Shown: positions 34,105 to 43,116, numbered from the stretch's first letter. The stretch is 64,000 nt of DNA from DASUPK01 sp963821705 (GCA_963821705.1 CAWGEV010000005.1:539983-603982); one strand, 5' to 3'. Notes: a model not told the origin generated them from the letters alone. Made by a program: numbers and translations.

Positions 34105-34716
34105 GAAAGGCGGGTACTTGTCGGTCACGAGGATGAACATGTAAGCCGTGACCCGGTTGTGCCAGCGCGCGACTCCGACCACGAAGTCGAACAGCGACCT
34201 CGGGTAGCGGCCGGTGAACAGGATCGCGAACCAGGCGAAGATCACCACGAAGAACACCGCGATGTAGAGGAAGAACAGCACGAAGTAGTGCGGGATCGCC
34301 AGCAGCCACTTGACCAGTGGCATGCCGCGGCCCAGCTCGGTCTCCGCGTTCGGGTAGTCGATGTCGAGCTTCAGGTACTGCTGCTCGTCGGTCGACGGGT
34401 ACTCGTCGTTGGCGAGTACGAAATAGAGCCCGACCCGGTTGGAGAAGCGCAGCAGCTCCCGGTTCCAGTCGAACCACCAGCGCGGATACTTCTTCCGGAA
34501 CAGGATCATCAGCAGGGGTCCGGCGACCAGCAGGCCGCCGGCGAAGGCGACGGTCGTCGTCGCGTTGTTGAGGGTGTACGTGTAGCTACCGCCGTCCACC
34601 GCGCCGAGCACGATCGCGATGGGTATGACGGTGAAGATCCGGAAGAAGGTAGTCAGCCTGTTGAGCGGCCGGTCCGGATAGTCCACCTCGTAGGTGAGCG
34701 GGTACTTCTCGTCCAT
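34093..34716 (-). CDS. DUF4389 membrane protein
   Basis: The 207-residue protein begins MDEKYPLTYEVDYPDRPLNRLTTFFRI. It has three to four hydrophobic segments and two copies of the pattern 'YPRWWFDWNRELLRFSNRV' / 'YPRSLFDFVVGVARWHNRV', each followed by an aromatic TM region. These are hallmarks of DUF4389 (found in actinobacteria and some archaea). The two-fold internal repeat suggests an ancient duplication. Function is unknown. Its end overlaps the YHS permease by 12 bases, convergently. Confidence 0.85.
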   Translation of the reverse strand: MDEKYPLTYEVDYPDRPLNRLTTFFRIFTVIPIAIVLGAVDGGSYTYTLNNATTTVAFAGGLLVAGPLLMILFRKKYPRWWFDWNRELLRFSNRVGLYFVLANDEYPSTDEQQYLKLDIDYPNAETELGRGMPLVKWLLAIPHYFVLFFLYIAVFFVVIFAWFAILFTGRYPRSLFDFVVGVARWHNRVTAYMFILVTDKYPPFSLE

Positions 34717-34801
34717 GTCTCACTCCCCAATCGGGTTGCCGTCCCGCCGGAAACCGTAGGGATGGCGGCGGACCTCCAATCTCGACCGCGATCATGTGGG
34801 C

Positions 34802-35656
34802 ATGAACCATCGGATCAGCTGGCTCGACGTCTTCGCCGAGCGCCCGCTGGCGGGCAACGGCCTCGCCGTGGTCGACGAGGCCGACGGCGTCAGCGACGAG
34901 ACGATGCTCGCTCTCGCCCAGGAGACACGCCTCTCCGAGACCAGCTTCGTCCAGTCGACCGAGACCTCCGGCGCCGACTACCGCAACCGGATCTGGGACC
35001 CGCACGAGGAGCTGCCGTTCGCCGGGCATCCGTCGCTCGGCACCGCGGTCGCCGTGGCGCGCTGGCGCGGGCTCGACGAGGCGAGCTTCGTCCAGGAGAC
35101 GAGCGCCGGCCTCCAGCCGATCGAGGTCGCCGAGGGGAACGGCGCCTGGCGGGCCTCGATGATCCAGAACGAGGCCGAGTTCGGTCCCGAGCTCGAGCGC
35201 GACGCGGTGATGTCCGCGGTCGGGCTGCGCGCCGAGGACGCCCACGCGGAGCTGCCGCCGCAGGTCGTCTCGACCGGCATGCCCCATGTGATGGCCCCGG
35301 TTGCCAACGCTGAAGTCCTCGCCCGCGCCCTTCCCGACTACTCGACGATCTTCGAGCTCTCGGAGCCGCACGGCTCGATCGTGATCTACCTGGCCTGGTG
35401 CGATCCCGACGGCGGCGAGGTGCGCGCCCGCTCCTTCACCCGCACCGTCGAGATGGGTGAGGACCCGGCCACCGGCTCGGCCGCGGGTCCTCTCGCCGCC
35501 TACCTCGCGGAGCGCACGGGCCGGCAGCGGATCGTGATCCGCCAGGGTGAGGAGATGGGCCGGCCGAGCGTGCTGGAGGTGGAGATGGAGGACGGGCGGC
35601 CGCGGGTAGCCGGCGGAGTGATCCCAGTGATCGACGGCAAGGTCAGCCTGCCCTAG
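34802..35656 (+). CDS. PhzF-family isomerase-like protein
   Basis: This protein of about 284 residues has the PhzF/diaminopimelate-epimerase fold of two similar halves. WLDVFAERPLAGNGLAVV begins it, then RLSETSFV with the catalytic Glu, PFAGHPSLG and MGEDPATGSAAGPLAAYL. PhzF itself isomerises a phenazine precursor, but most genomic members have unknown substrates, and no phenazine genes are present. ATG 34802 (MNHRIS) is preferred over a GTG six bases earlier. Its end overlaps the convergent MerR gene by 14 bases. Confidence 0.87.
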   Translation: MNHRISWLDVFAERPLAGNGLAVVDEADGVSDETMLALAQETRLSETSFVQSTETSGADYRNRIWDPHEELPFAGHPSLGTAVAVARWRGLDEASFVQETSAGLQPIEVAEGNGAWRASMIQNEAEFGPELERDAVMSAVGLRAEDAHAELPPQVVSTGMPHVMAPVANAEVLARALPDYSTIFELSEPHGSIVIYLAWCDPDGGEVRARSFTRTVEMGEDPATGSAAGPLAAYLAERTGRQRIVIRQGEEMGRPSVLEVEMEDGRPRVAGGVIPVIDGKVSLP

Positions 35657-36110
35657 CGTGCCCGCCGCTCTTGCGGCTCAGGGCCCGAAGGCGGTCCCGG
35701 ACCCGGCGGCGCTTCGCCTCGAGCTCCTTGCGGAGCGCGTCGATCTCGTCGCGGCGGCGCCGGACGAGCGCGAGCTGGTTCTCGATGTGCCCCAGCGACT
35801 GCTCGAGGACCTCGCGCTGGCGGACCGGGTCCTCGATCCCCTCGTTCCACTCGCGCCGCAGCGAGGCGCGGGCGGTCTCGTGCGTCGCCAGCTCGCCGAG
35901 CTCCTCGAGCGAGATCCCCAGCAGCTCGCGCAGCCTGAGCAGCTCCTGGAGCCGCTCGAGGTCCTCCTCGCCGTAGGTCCGGTGGGCGCCGGGCTCGCGA
36001 GGCGTCTCGGAGGCGAGCAGGCCGAGCTCCTCGTAGTAGCGGATGGTCCGCGGGGTGGTCCCGGTGAGCTTCGCCAGGTCCCCGATCCGAAGGCGGCGCT
36101 CCTCGCTCAT
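35643..36110 (-). CDS. MerR-family transcriptional regulator
   Basis: The 155-residue regulator has the N-terminal MerR winged helix, LRIGDLAKLTGTTPRTIRYYEELGLL, with the second part REPGAHRTYGEEDLERLQELLRLRELLGIS. The dimerisation coiled coil fills about 90-145 and is highly charged. Metal-binding C-terminal cysteines are absent, so it likely senses an organic ligand. The ATG at 36110 overlaps the stop of the MFS gene upstream by 4 bases (ATGA), so both form one transcript. Regulation of that exporter is inferred. Confidence 0.88.
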   Translation of the reverse strand: MSEERRLRIGDLAKLTGTTPRTIRYYEELGLLASETPREPGAHRTYGEEDLERLQELLRLRELLGISLEELGELATHETARASLRREWNEGIEDPVRQREVLEQSLGHIENQLALVRRRRDEIDALRKELEAKRRRVRDRLRALSRKSGGHARAG

Positions 36111-37624
36111 GCCGCGATCCGATCCGTCGCCGGCAGCGCGTCCGCGACCGGGTTCTTGACGTGGCGGGGCCGCAGCAGCGAGACCCCGGCGCCGATCAGC
36201 GAGGTGGCCGCCAGGACCCAGAGCGCAGTGTGCATGTTGTCGATGAAGAGCTGGAGCTCGGACGACGGCAGGCCGGAGGCGAGCCCGGAGAAGATCTTGA
36301 AGAGGACCTCCTTCGGCACCGCGGCGGTGACCACCGCGATCACGAAGGCGATCGACAGCACGGCGCCGGTGTTCTGCAGCATCATCCGCGCGCCGGCGGC
36401 GATCCCGCGGCGGTTCGGCGGGACCGTGCCCATCATCGCGGCCGTGTTCGGCGAGTTGAACATCCCGGATCCGATCCCGACCAGCCCGAGCCAGAGAGCG
36501 GTCTCCCAGTAGGGGGTGCCCCGCTCGAGCGTCGTCATCGCGGCCAGGGCGAACGCGGAGACCAGCATCCCGAGCGCCGCCAGCGTGCGCGAGCCGCGGC
36601 GGTCGGCCCAGATCCCGGCGAGAGGCGAGGCGATCAGCATCCCGATCGCCATCGGCGAGAGCTTGATCCCGGCGGTGATCGGATCGTCGCCCTGAACGCC
36701 CTGGAAGTAGAAGACGAAGATGAAGAGCAGGGCGAAGCGCGAGAGCCCGTTGATGAACGCGGCGCCGGTGGCGGCCGAGAACATCCTGTTCTTGAAGATG
36801 GTCAGGTCGAGCATCGGCGCGCTCACCCGGCTCTCGATCAGGACGAAGAGCGGCAGGAGGATGGCCGCGACGATCAGGGACGCGATCACGATCGGCTCGG
36901 TCCAGCCCGAGATCCCGCCCTTGGAGACGCCGTAGACCAGGCCGGTGAGGCCGACGAGGAAGACGGCCGTGCCGAACAGGTCGAGCCCGCGCTGGGTGTC
37001 GGGCTTGGCGAGCTCGTGAAGGACCAGCGCGCCCCAGACCGCGCCCGCGACGCCGAGCGGGATGTTGAACCAGAAGACCCACTGCCAGCCGATCGACACC
37101 AGTGCGCCGCCGAGGACGGGCCCGATCACCAGGCCGATCGCGGCGACCATCGTGTTGGTCCCCATCGCCACGCCGAGCTGCTCGCGCGGGAACGCGTCGG
37201 TCACCAGGGCCGCGGCGTTGGCGAACAGGAAGGCGGCGCCGACCCCCTGCACGATTCGCCAGAGGATCAGCTCGGTCCCGTTCGCGGAGAACCCCGCGCC
37301 GAACGAGGCGAGGGTGAAGAGGACGAAGCCGCCCACGTAGGCCTTCTTGCGGCCGAAGAGGTCGGAGAGGCGCCCCGCCGTGAGCACCAGGACGGTCGAG
37401 GAGATCATGTAGGCGAGGATCACCCAGACGAGCTCGATCAGGCTCGTGCCGAGGGACCGCTCGAGGTCCGGGAGAGCGATGATGAGGGTCCCGGAGTTGA
37501 TCGTCGCCAGCAGCATCCCCAGGCTGGTGCAGCTCAGGGCCCACCACTTGTAGTGGCGGTGCTCGGCGGCGACTCCGGGGCGAAACCTTGACCGTCGACC
37601 CGAACTCTCAATTCTGACGTTCAC
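36107..37624 (-). CDS. MFS drug-exporter-type transporter (14-TM, DHA2-like)
   Basis: This transporter of about 505 residues has some 14 transmembrane helices. ATINSGTLIIALPDLERSLG is followed by AGRLSDLFGRKKAYVGGFVLFT (motif A), IVQGVGAAFLFANAAALVTD, and GPVLGGALVSIGWQWVFWFNIPLG (motif C region). The order and length are those of EmrB/QacA-type H+ antiporters. The GTG at 37624 falls inside a palindrome and is the only good start near full length. Co-transcribed with the downstream MerR gene; divergent from the membrane-protein gene at 37645. Confidence 0.9.
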   Translation of the reverse strand: MNVRIESSGRRSRFRPGVAAEHRHYKWWALSCTSLGMLLATINSGTLIIALPDLERSLGTSLIELVWVILAYMISSTVLVLTAGRLSDLFGRKKAYVGGFVLFTLASFGAGFSANGTELILWRIVQGVGAAFLFANAAALVTDAFPREQLGVAMGTNTMVAAIGLVIGPVLGGALVSIGWQWVFWFNIPLGVAGAVWGALVLHELAKPDTQRGLDLFGTAVFLVGLTGLVYGVSKGGISGWTEPIVIASLIVAAILLPLFVLIESRVSAPMLDLTIFKNRMFSAATGAAFINGLSRFALLFIFVFYFQGVQGDDPITAGIKLSPMAIGMLIASPLAGIWADRRGSRTLAALGMLVSAFALAAMTTLERGTPYWETALWLGLVGIGSGMFNSPNTAAMMGTVPPNRRGIAAGARMMLQNTGAVLSIAFVIAVVTAAVPKEVLFKIFSGLASGLPSSELQLFIDNMHTALWVLAATSLIGAGVSLLRPRHVKNPVADALPATDRIAA

Positions 37625-37628
37625 GTAA
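37615..37628. promoter_or_regulatory. palindrome at the MFS gene start, candidate MerR operator
   Basis: TGACGTTCACGTAA contains two ACGT blocks two bases apart, with further outer symmetry (10 of 14). It overlaps the GTG start codon of the MFS gene and lies in the 20-base gap to the divergent gene at 37645, where a MerR protein could control both sides. The overlap with a start codon is odd and leaves the call tentative. Confidence 0.35.
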
Positions 37629-37644
37629 GAATTAGGATAACTCG

Positions 37645-38028
37645 ATGGACTCGACTCTCTGGCAGGCGGTGCTCTGGCTTCACCTCGTGGCGATGGCGTT
37701 CTTCCTCGGCGGCCAGCTCCTGCTCGCCGTCGCGGTGGTGCCCGCGCTCCGGGGCGACGAGAACCGCGAGCAGCTCCGCGCCGTCGCCAGGCGCTTCGGC
37801 TGGGGATCGCTGGTCGCGCTCGGCGTCCTGATCGCGACCGGGGCGGCATTGGCGAGCCACCTGCACGTGTGGAGCGATGGCGCGCTGCACGTGAAGCTCG
37901 CCCTGGTCGCTGTCGCGCTGGTGCTCGTCGGGCTTCACCTCCGCTACTCGCGCGCGCACCTGCTCCAGGCCGCGGTCTTCCTCGTGACCCTCGCCATCGT
38001 CTGGGAGGCCATACGGTTGGCGAGCTGA
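37645..38028 (+). CDS. small four-helix membrane protein (CopD/DUF4149-like)
   Basis: The 127-residue protein has four predicted transmembrane helices. The first carries WLHLVAMAFFLGGQLLLAVAVVP, and the third region is ASHLHVWSDGALHVKLALVAVALVLVG. The spacing of histidines (H13 in TM1; HLH and H in the middle) resembles CopD-type or heme-linked small membrane proteins. Function is unknown. Its TGA overlaps the ATG of the aminotransferase gene (TGATG), giving the first two genes of a four-gene operon. Confidence 0.6.
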   Translation: MDSTLWQAVLWLHLVAMAFFLGGQLLLAVAVVPALRGDENREQLRAVARRFGWGSLVALGVLIATGAALASHLHVWSDGALHVKLALVAVALVLVGLHLRYSRAHLLQAAVFLVTLAIVWEAIRLAS

Positions 38029-39377
38029 TGGACCGCAGCCGCCTCAACTCGCTGATCCAGGCAGAGCGTGAGCGATTCGAGGGGGAGCACCCCCGCTCCC
38101 GCGCGCTCTTCGAGGAGGCTCGCCGGAACCTGCTCGCCGGTGTGCCGATGAGCTGGATGACGAGGTGGCCCGGCGGGCACCCGATCTTCGCGACCGAGGC
38201 TGCCGGCGCTCGCATCACGGACGCCGACGGGATCAAGTACGTCGATCTGTGTCTCGGGGACACCGGCGCGATGGCGGGCCACGCGCCGGCCCCGACCGCC
38301 GCCGCGGTCGCGGACCGCTACGCGAAGGGCGCGACCCTGATGCTGCCGACCGAGGATGCGATCTGGGCGGGGGCGGAGCTGGAGCGCCGCTTCGGGTTGC
38401 CGAAGTGGCAGTTCACTCTCTCGGCGACAGACGCGAACCGCTTCGCGATCCGGCTCGCCCGCGAGATCACCGGCCGGAGCCGCATCCTGGTGTTCAGCTA
38501 CTGCTACCACGGCACCGTCGACGAGACCTTCATCGTCGTCGGGCCCGACGGGAAGGCCATCTCGCGTGATGGAAACGTCGGCCCTCCGGTCGATCCAACC
38601 GAGACCACCGCCGCGGTCGAGTTCAACGACGTCGACGCCCTCGAGCAGGCCCTCCGGGGAGAGGAGATCGCCTGCGTCCTCACCGAGCCGGCCCTCACCA
38701 ACATCGGAATCGTCCTGCCCGAGCCCGGCTTCCACGACGCGCTTCGCAGGCTCACCCGCGACACCGGGACCCTCCTCTTGATCGACGAGACGCACACCCT
38801 GAGCGCCGGGCCCGGTGGCTACACGGCTGCCTACGGCCTCGAGCCGGACCTGCTCACGATGGGCAAGGCGATCGCCGGCGGCGTCCCCACCGGGGCGTTC
38901 GGGATGAGCGAGGACGTGGCGGAGCGCGTCCGCGGGCAGGTCGAGGCCGACTTCGAGGACACGGGCGGCGTCGGGGGCACCCTCGCGGGGAACGCCCTCT
39001 CCCTCGCGGCGACCCGCGCGACCCTCGGGGAGGTCCTCACCTCCGACGCCTTCGACCGGATGGTCGAGCTGGCTGGGCGCTTCACCGCCGGCGTGCAGGA
39101 CACCATCGACGCCCGGGAGCTGCCGTGGCACGTGGTCCAGCTCGGCGCCCGGGCCGAGTACGGGTTCCTGCCGGAGCCGCCCGCCAACGGCGGGGAGGCA
39201 GCCGCCGCCTCCGATCACGAGCTCGAGGAGTACCTGCACCTCTTCTGCCTCAACCGCGGCGTCCTGATCACCCCGTTCCACAACATGGCGCTGATGTGCC
39301 CGGCCACGACGGCCGCTGAAGTCGACCGCCACACGGAGGTCTTCGCCGAGGCCTGTGACGTGTTGACCTCGAGCTGA
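38028..39377 (+). CDS. class III PLP aminotransferase (GSA-aminomutase-like)
   Basis: The 449-residue enzyme has the class III fold. VPMSWMTRWPGGHPIF is the N-terminal substrate loop, and DADGIKYVDLCLGDTGAMAGH follows. The usual SGTEA-type phosphate loop reads LSATDANRFAIRLARE. The PLP aspartate is in LIDETHT (D253), and the PLP lysine is K280 in LTMGKAIAGGVPTGAFG. Overall it resembles glutamate-1-semialdehyde aminomutases, but the altered SATDAN loop and the operon partner (an amine oxidase) suggest another amino substrate. It starts in the stop of the membrane-protein gene. Confidence 0.87.
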   Translation: MDRSRLNSLIQAERERFEGEHPRSRALFEEARRNLLAGVPMSWMTRWPGGHPIFATEAAGARITDADGIKYVDLCLGDTGAMAGHAPAPTAAAVADRYAKGATLMLPTEDAIWAGAELERRFGLPKWQFTLSATDANRFAIRLAREITGRSRILVFSYCYHGTVDETFIVVGPDGKAISRDGNVGPPVDPTETTAAVEFNDVDALEQALRGEEIACVLTEPALTNIGIVLPEPGFHDALRRLTRDTGTLLLIDETHTLSAGPGGYTAAYGLEPDLLTMGKAIAGGVPTGAFGMSEDVAERVRGQVEADFEDTGGVGGTLAGNALSLAATRATLGEVLTSDAFDRMVELAGRFTAGVQDTIDARELPWHVVQLGARAEYGFLPEPPANGGEAAAASDHELEEYLHLFCLNRGVLITPFHNMALMCPATTAAEVDRHTEVFAEACDVLTSS

Positions 39378-39396
39378 GGCGGGATACTCCAAGGCG

Positions 39397-40788
39397 ATGC
39401 ATGACTGCGACGTAGTTGTCGTCGGTGCGGGCCTGGCCGGGCTGACGGCGGCCCGCGAGCTCGCGGGCGCCGGGCTCGACGTGCGCGTGCTGGAGGCGCG
39501 CGACCGGGTCGGCGGCCGGACCCTGAGCCAGTCCGTCGGGGAACACCCCGAGGATGTGGTCGAGCTCGGCGGGCAGTGGGTCGGCCCCACCCAGCACGAG
39601 GTGCTGGCGCTCGCCGAGGAGCTCGGGATCGCCACCTACCCGACCCACGCCGACGGCAAGAACCTCTTCGAGACCGACGGCGGCAAGCTGAAGCGCTACC
39701 GCGGGACCATCCCGATGCTGGGCCCGCTGGTGATGGTCGACTACGGGCGAGCCGATCTCAAGCTGAAGCGCCTGATCAAGCGCGTCTCCGCCGAGAGGCC
39801 CTGGGACGCGGAGGACGCGGAGAGGCTCGACGAGCAGACCTTCGCGACCTGGATCCGGCGGTCTGCGCGGACGGCGACCGCGCGCGAGGCCATCGCGACC
39901 GCCTGCCGCGCGGTCTTCTCCGTCGAGCCCGCCGACGTCTCCCTTCTCCACGTCCTCTTCTACGCGGCCGCGGCCGGCGGCTGGGACGACCTGCTGGATA
40001 CCGAGGGCGGGGCGCAGCAGGACCGGCTCGCAGGCGGGACGCAGCAGCTCTCGGTGCGAATGGCCGAGGAGCTAGGCGATCGCGTCGAGCTCTCGGCGCC
40101 GGTCCGGTCCATCCGCTCGGACGCGGAGGGGGTCACGGTGGGCGAGATCCGCGCGCGGCGCGCCATCGTCGCCGTGCCGCCCGCGCTCGCCGGCCGGATC
40201 GAATATGACCCGCCGCTGCCGGGACCGCGCGACCAGCTCACCCAGCGGATGCCGATGGGATCGGTGGTCAAGTGCATGGCCGTCTACGAGGAGCCCTTCT
40301 GGCGCGACGACGGGCTGAGCGGCCAGGCGGTCAGCCTGCCCGGTCCGGTCCAGGTCGTCTTCGACAACACGCCGGCGAACGGCAGCCCGGGACTGATCGG
40401 GTTCCTCGAGGGACGCGAGGCCCGCGAGCTCGGCGGGCTCCCGGAGGCCGAGCGCCGCGACGCCGTGCTGAAGTGCTTCCAGCGCCTCTTCGGGCGGCGC
40501 GCCGGCCATCCCACCCACTATGTGGAGAAGGACTGGAGCACCGAGCCCTACTCGCGCGGCTGCTACGCGGGCGTTCTCGGGCCGGGCGCGTGGACTGCAT
40601 ACGGCAGGGCGCTCCGCGAGCCGGTGGGCCGGATCCACTGGGCCGGCACGGAGACCGCTACACGCTGGATGGGCTACCTGGACGGAGCCATCCAGTCCGG
40701 GAAGCGCGCCGCCGCCGAGGTGATGCGGAGCGAGGGCTCCGCCCCGGGCGAGCGGGCCGCGCAGGCGGCGCGCGTAGTCCCCGGATGA
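39397..40788 (+). CDS. flavin monoamine oxidase
   Basis: The 463-residue FAD amine oxidase opens with VVVVGAGLAGLTAARELAGAG and carries VLEARDRVGGRT. MPMGSVVKCMAVYEEPFW holds K292, which aligns with the lysine that hydrogen-bonds FAD through water in MAO. STEPYSRGCYAGVL has C389 at the position of the covalent 8-alpha-cysteinyl-FAD cysteine of mammalian MAO. GTETATRWMGYLDGA is the C-terminal flavin motif. It should oxidise a primary or secondary amine to aldehyde or imine with H2O2. It is 19 bases after the aminotransferase gene and overlaps the MBL gene by 4 bases. Confidence 0.92.
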   Translation: MHDCDVVVVGAGLAGLTAARELAGAGLDVRVLEARDRVGGRTLSQSVGEHPEDVVELGGQWVGPTQHEVLALAEELGIATYPTHADGKNLFETDGGKLKRYRGTIPMLGPLVMVDYGRADLKLKRLIKRVSAERPWDAEDAERLDEQTFATWIRRSARTATAREAIATACRAVFSVEPADVSLLHVLFYAAAAGGWDDLLDTEGGAQQDRLAGGTQQLSVRMAEELGDRVELSAPVRSIRSDAEGVTVGEIRARRAIVAVPPALAGRIEYDPPLPGPRDQLTQRMPMGSVVKCMAVYEEPFWRDDGLSGQAVSLPGPVQVVFDNTPANGSPGLIGFLEGREARELGGLPEAERRDAVLKCFQRLFGRRAGHPTHYVEKDWSTEPYSRGCYAGVLGPGAWTAYGRALREPVGRIHWAGTETATRWMGYLDGAIQSGKRAAAEVMRSEGSAPGERAAQAARVVPG

Positions 40789-41615
40789 GGCTGATCGACG
40801 TCAGGCATCTCGGCCGCGAGCGGGTGATCGGCTGCTGGGAGGTCGACGGCGTCCTGATCGACCCGGGGCCGACAAGCTCGCTGGAGAGCCTGATCGAGGC
40901 GCTCGACGGCGAGGAGCCGCGTGCCGTGCTCCTCACCCACATCCATCTGGACCACGCCGGCGCGTCCGGGTCGATGGTGCGCCGCTGGCCGGAGCTGCCC
41001 GTCTACGTGCACGAGCGCGGCGCCCGTCACCTCGCGGACCCGAGCAGGCTTCTGGCGAGCGCCGGCCTTCTCTATGGCGACCAGATGGAGCGGCTCTGGG
41101 GCGAGGTCCCGCCAGTCCCCGAGGCGAACCTCAAACCGCTCAGCGGCGGGGAGGAGATCCTCGGCTTCAAGGTCGCCTACACGCCGGGACACGCCTCACA
41201 CCACGTCAGCTACTTCCACCCGCCCAGCGGCCGGGCCTTCGTCGGCGACATGGCCGCGGTTCGGATCCCGCCGAGCGACTTCGTCATGCCTCCGACTCCG
41301 CCGCCCGACATCGATCTCGACCTCTGGGAGGAGTCGATCGACCGGATCCTCGACTGGGAGCCGACGAGCCTGGGCCTGACCCACTTCGGAGAGGTCGACG
41401 ACCCCGAGGCTCACTTCGAGGTGGTGCGGGAGCGGCTTCGCGAGCAGGGCGCGCTTGCGAGCAAGCTGGACGCCGAGGGGTTCGAGCGGCACATCCGGGA
41501 GACCGTGGGCAAGAGGATGGATCCGGAGAGCGCCGAGGCGCTCTTCCAGGCCGTCCCGCCAGAGCAGCAGTGGGCCGGGCTCGATCGACACCTGAGCCGC
41601 GCGCGAGCCGGGTAG
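40785..41615 (+). CDS. MBL-fold metallo-hydrolase
   Basis: The 276-residue metallo-beta-lactamase-fold hydrolase has THIHLDHAG at 51-59 (H52, H54, D56, H57). The third ligand is in YTPGHASHHVSYF and the bridging aspartate in FVGDMAAV. The C-terminal part (about 190-276) contains LTHFGEVDDPE with the last metal His. It resembles glyoxalase-II or lactonase-type members acting on thioester or ester substrates. The start ATG overlaps the amine-oxidase stop (ATGA). Being in one operon with aminotransferase and amine oxidase, it may process a downstream product. Confidence 0.88.
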   Translation: MRLIDVRHLGRERVIGCWEVDGVLIDPGPTSSLESLIEALDGEEPRAVLLTHIHLDHAGASGSMVRRWPELPVYVHERGARHLADPSRLLASAGLLYGDQMERLWGEVPPVPEANLKPLSGGEEILGFKVAYTPGHASHHVSYFHPPSGRAFVGDMAAVRIPPSDFVMPPTPPPDIDLDLWEESIDRILDWEPTSLGLTHFGEVDDPEAHFEVVRERLREQGALASKLDAEGFERHIRETVGKRMDPESAEALFQAVPPEQQWAGLDRHLSRARAG

Positions 41616-41708
41616 CGGGTTGCACGCCCGGTCAGGGGTGGATTAGGCTCGCCCGGTTGCTTCCGATGCGCCGGCGATAGCGGGCGCTGGCCCCAGGGGG
41701 AAGCGACC

Positions 41709-42791
41709 ATGACCTCGACCAGCCCACTCCACGGCTATTTGGCCCCCAGGGCGGATCCCTACGCGGGCGGCGATCTCGCTAACGCGCAGCGAATCGGGGC
41801 GGTGATCTGGGGGCTGCTCGTCGTCCTCACGATCGTGCTGGCGCCGCTCAACCCCCCGACCGACGGGGTCGGTGCAGCGGGATGGGTGCTGGTCGCGGCG
41901 ATGGTCGCCGCCGGGATCGCCGCCACGCTTTGGATGAGGGCCACTCGCTTTACGAGCTGGAACGAGTTGCTGGTCCTCTCCTACCTCACCGTCGCCGCGA
42001 TCGGCGTGCTCCAGCTGCTCTCCGGCGGCCTGACGGCTCCCTACCGCGGTCTCCTGCTGTTGCCCTTGCTGTTCGTGGCGGCCATGCACCCGCCGAGGAA
42101 GACCGTGCCGTTCCTCGTGGTCGTCTTCCTCGTGCTCGCCGCTCCCTTCGTATACGACTCGTGGGACTCCGCCCTGGCCGACGGAGCGGCGTCGACGTTC
42201 GTGATCTGGTGTGCGCTCGCGGTCGGCGCGAACCTCCTGATGATGGGTGTCCGGGCGCAGCGCCTGACGCTGCAGGCGGAGGGCGAGGAGGCGCGAGCCG
42301 AGGCGCGGATCGACAGCCTCACGGGCCTCCACAACAGGCGGGCGTTCGACGAGCTGCTGAGCGCGGAGGTCTCGCGGGCTCGGCGCCATGACCTGCCGCT
42401 GTCCATGGCGATGATCGACCTCGAGAACTTCAAGGAGGTGAACGACCGCTGGAGCTACAGCGAGGGCGATCGCTGCCTTCAGGGCGTGGCGGACACCCTC
42501 CGGAAGAACGTGCGCCAGCCGGACTTCTGCTTCCGCTGGGGCGGGGACGAGTTCGCCCTGATCCTCAGTGGGACGCCCGCGGACGAGACCAGTCCAGTGG
42601 CGGAGCGCCTCCGCCAGCAGGTCTCGGCCGCGTGCCGGCGCCCCGACGGCACCCCGCTGCGAATCCGTTTCGCGGTCGCCGAGCTGCGCGACGGCATTTC
42701 ACCGGGCGAGCTGACCGAGATGGCGGGCCTGGCCCTGACGGCCGCGAAGTCCGACGACGGTCAGACGACGAACGCGACGTCGTCCACGTAG
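41709..42791 (+). CDS. membrane diguanylate cyclase (GGDEF)
   Basis: The 360-residue protein has five to six transmembrane helices in residues 28-180 and a GGDEF domain from about 200. DSLTGLHNRRAF opens the domain, AMIDLENFKEVND holds the metal aspartates, and RWGGDEF is the intact active site (G278-F282). RQPD at 269-272, five residues before it, fits the RxxD inhibitory c-di-GMP site. It should make c-di-GMP from two GTP and be product-inhibited. GGGGGAAG lies near the start as a Shine-Dalgarno. Its last 31 bases overlap the convergent zinc-finger gene. Confidence 0.93.
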   Translation: MTSTSPLHGYLAPRADPYAGGDLANAQRIGAVIWGLLVVLTIVLAPLNPPTDGVGAAGWVLVAAMVAAGIAATLWMRATRFTSWNELLVLSYLTVAAIGVLQLLSGGLTAPYRGLLLLPLLFVAAMHPPRKTVPFLVVVFLVLAAPFVYDSWDSALADGAASTFVIWCALAVGANLLMMGVRAQRLTLQAEGEEARAEARIDSLTGLHNRRAFDELLSAEVSRARRHDLPLSMAMIDLENFKEVNDRWSYSEGDRCLQGVADTLRKNVRQPDFCFRWGGDEFALILSGTPADETSPVAERLRQQVSAACRRPDGTPLRIRFAVAELRDGISPGELTEMAGLALTAAKSDDGQTTNATSST

Positions 42792-43030
42792 CAGTAGGAC
42801 CAGTCCTCGCCCGGCTCGAGCGAGCTGACGATGGGGTGGCCGGACTCCCGGACGTGCGCGCTCGCGTGCCGGTTCGGGGAGGAGTCGCAGCAGCCGACCT
42901 TCCCGCAGCTCCGGCAGACGCGAAGGTGGACCCAGCGGGCACCGATCTTCAGGCACTCCTCACAGCCGGCGACCTCGTTCCGGTCCGGCAACTCGACCGT
43001 GATCTGGTCAAGATGGGTGCAGGTCGCCAT
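42761..43030 (-). CDS. UBP-type zinc-finger protein
   Basis: The 89-residue protein is a stand-alone ZnF-UBP domain. C4 and H6 begin it (TCTHLDQI), then CEECLK, VCRSCGKVGCCDSSPNRHASAHVRESGHP. The set of Cys and His ligands and the SGHP motif match the family that binds ubiquitin C-termini in eukaryotes; actinobacterial members are common and uncharacterised. The ends of this gene and the GGDEF gene overlap by 31 bases. Confidence 0.9.
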   Translation of the reverse strand: MATCTHLDQITVELPDRNEVAGCEECLKIGARWVHLRVCRSCGKVGCCDSSPNRHASAHVRESGHPIVSSLEPGEDWSYCYVDDVAFVV

Positions 43031-43116
43031 GCGGCCGAGCCTACAGAGCCGGGACGGCGGGTCCCGCGGGTTCGGCTAGGTGGACCTACAGGACGCGCTA
43101 GTAGGCTCGGGTGCCG

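Noticed and set aside
34802..35656. Phenazine biosynthesis cluster suggested by PhzF
   Set aside because: Only the PhzF-like gene is present; this family is widespread outside phenazine producers.
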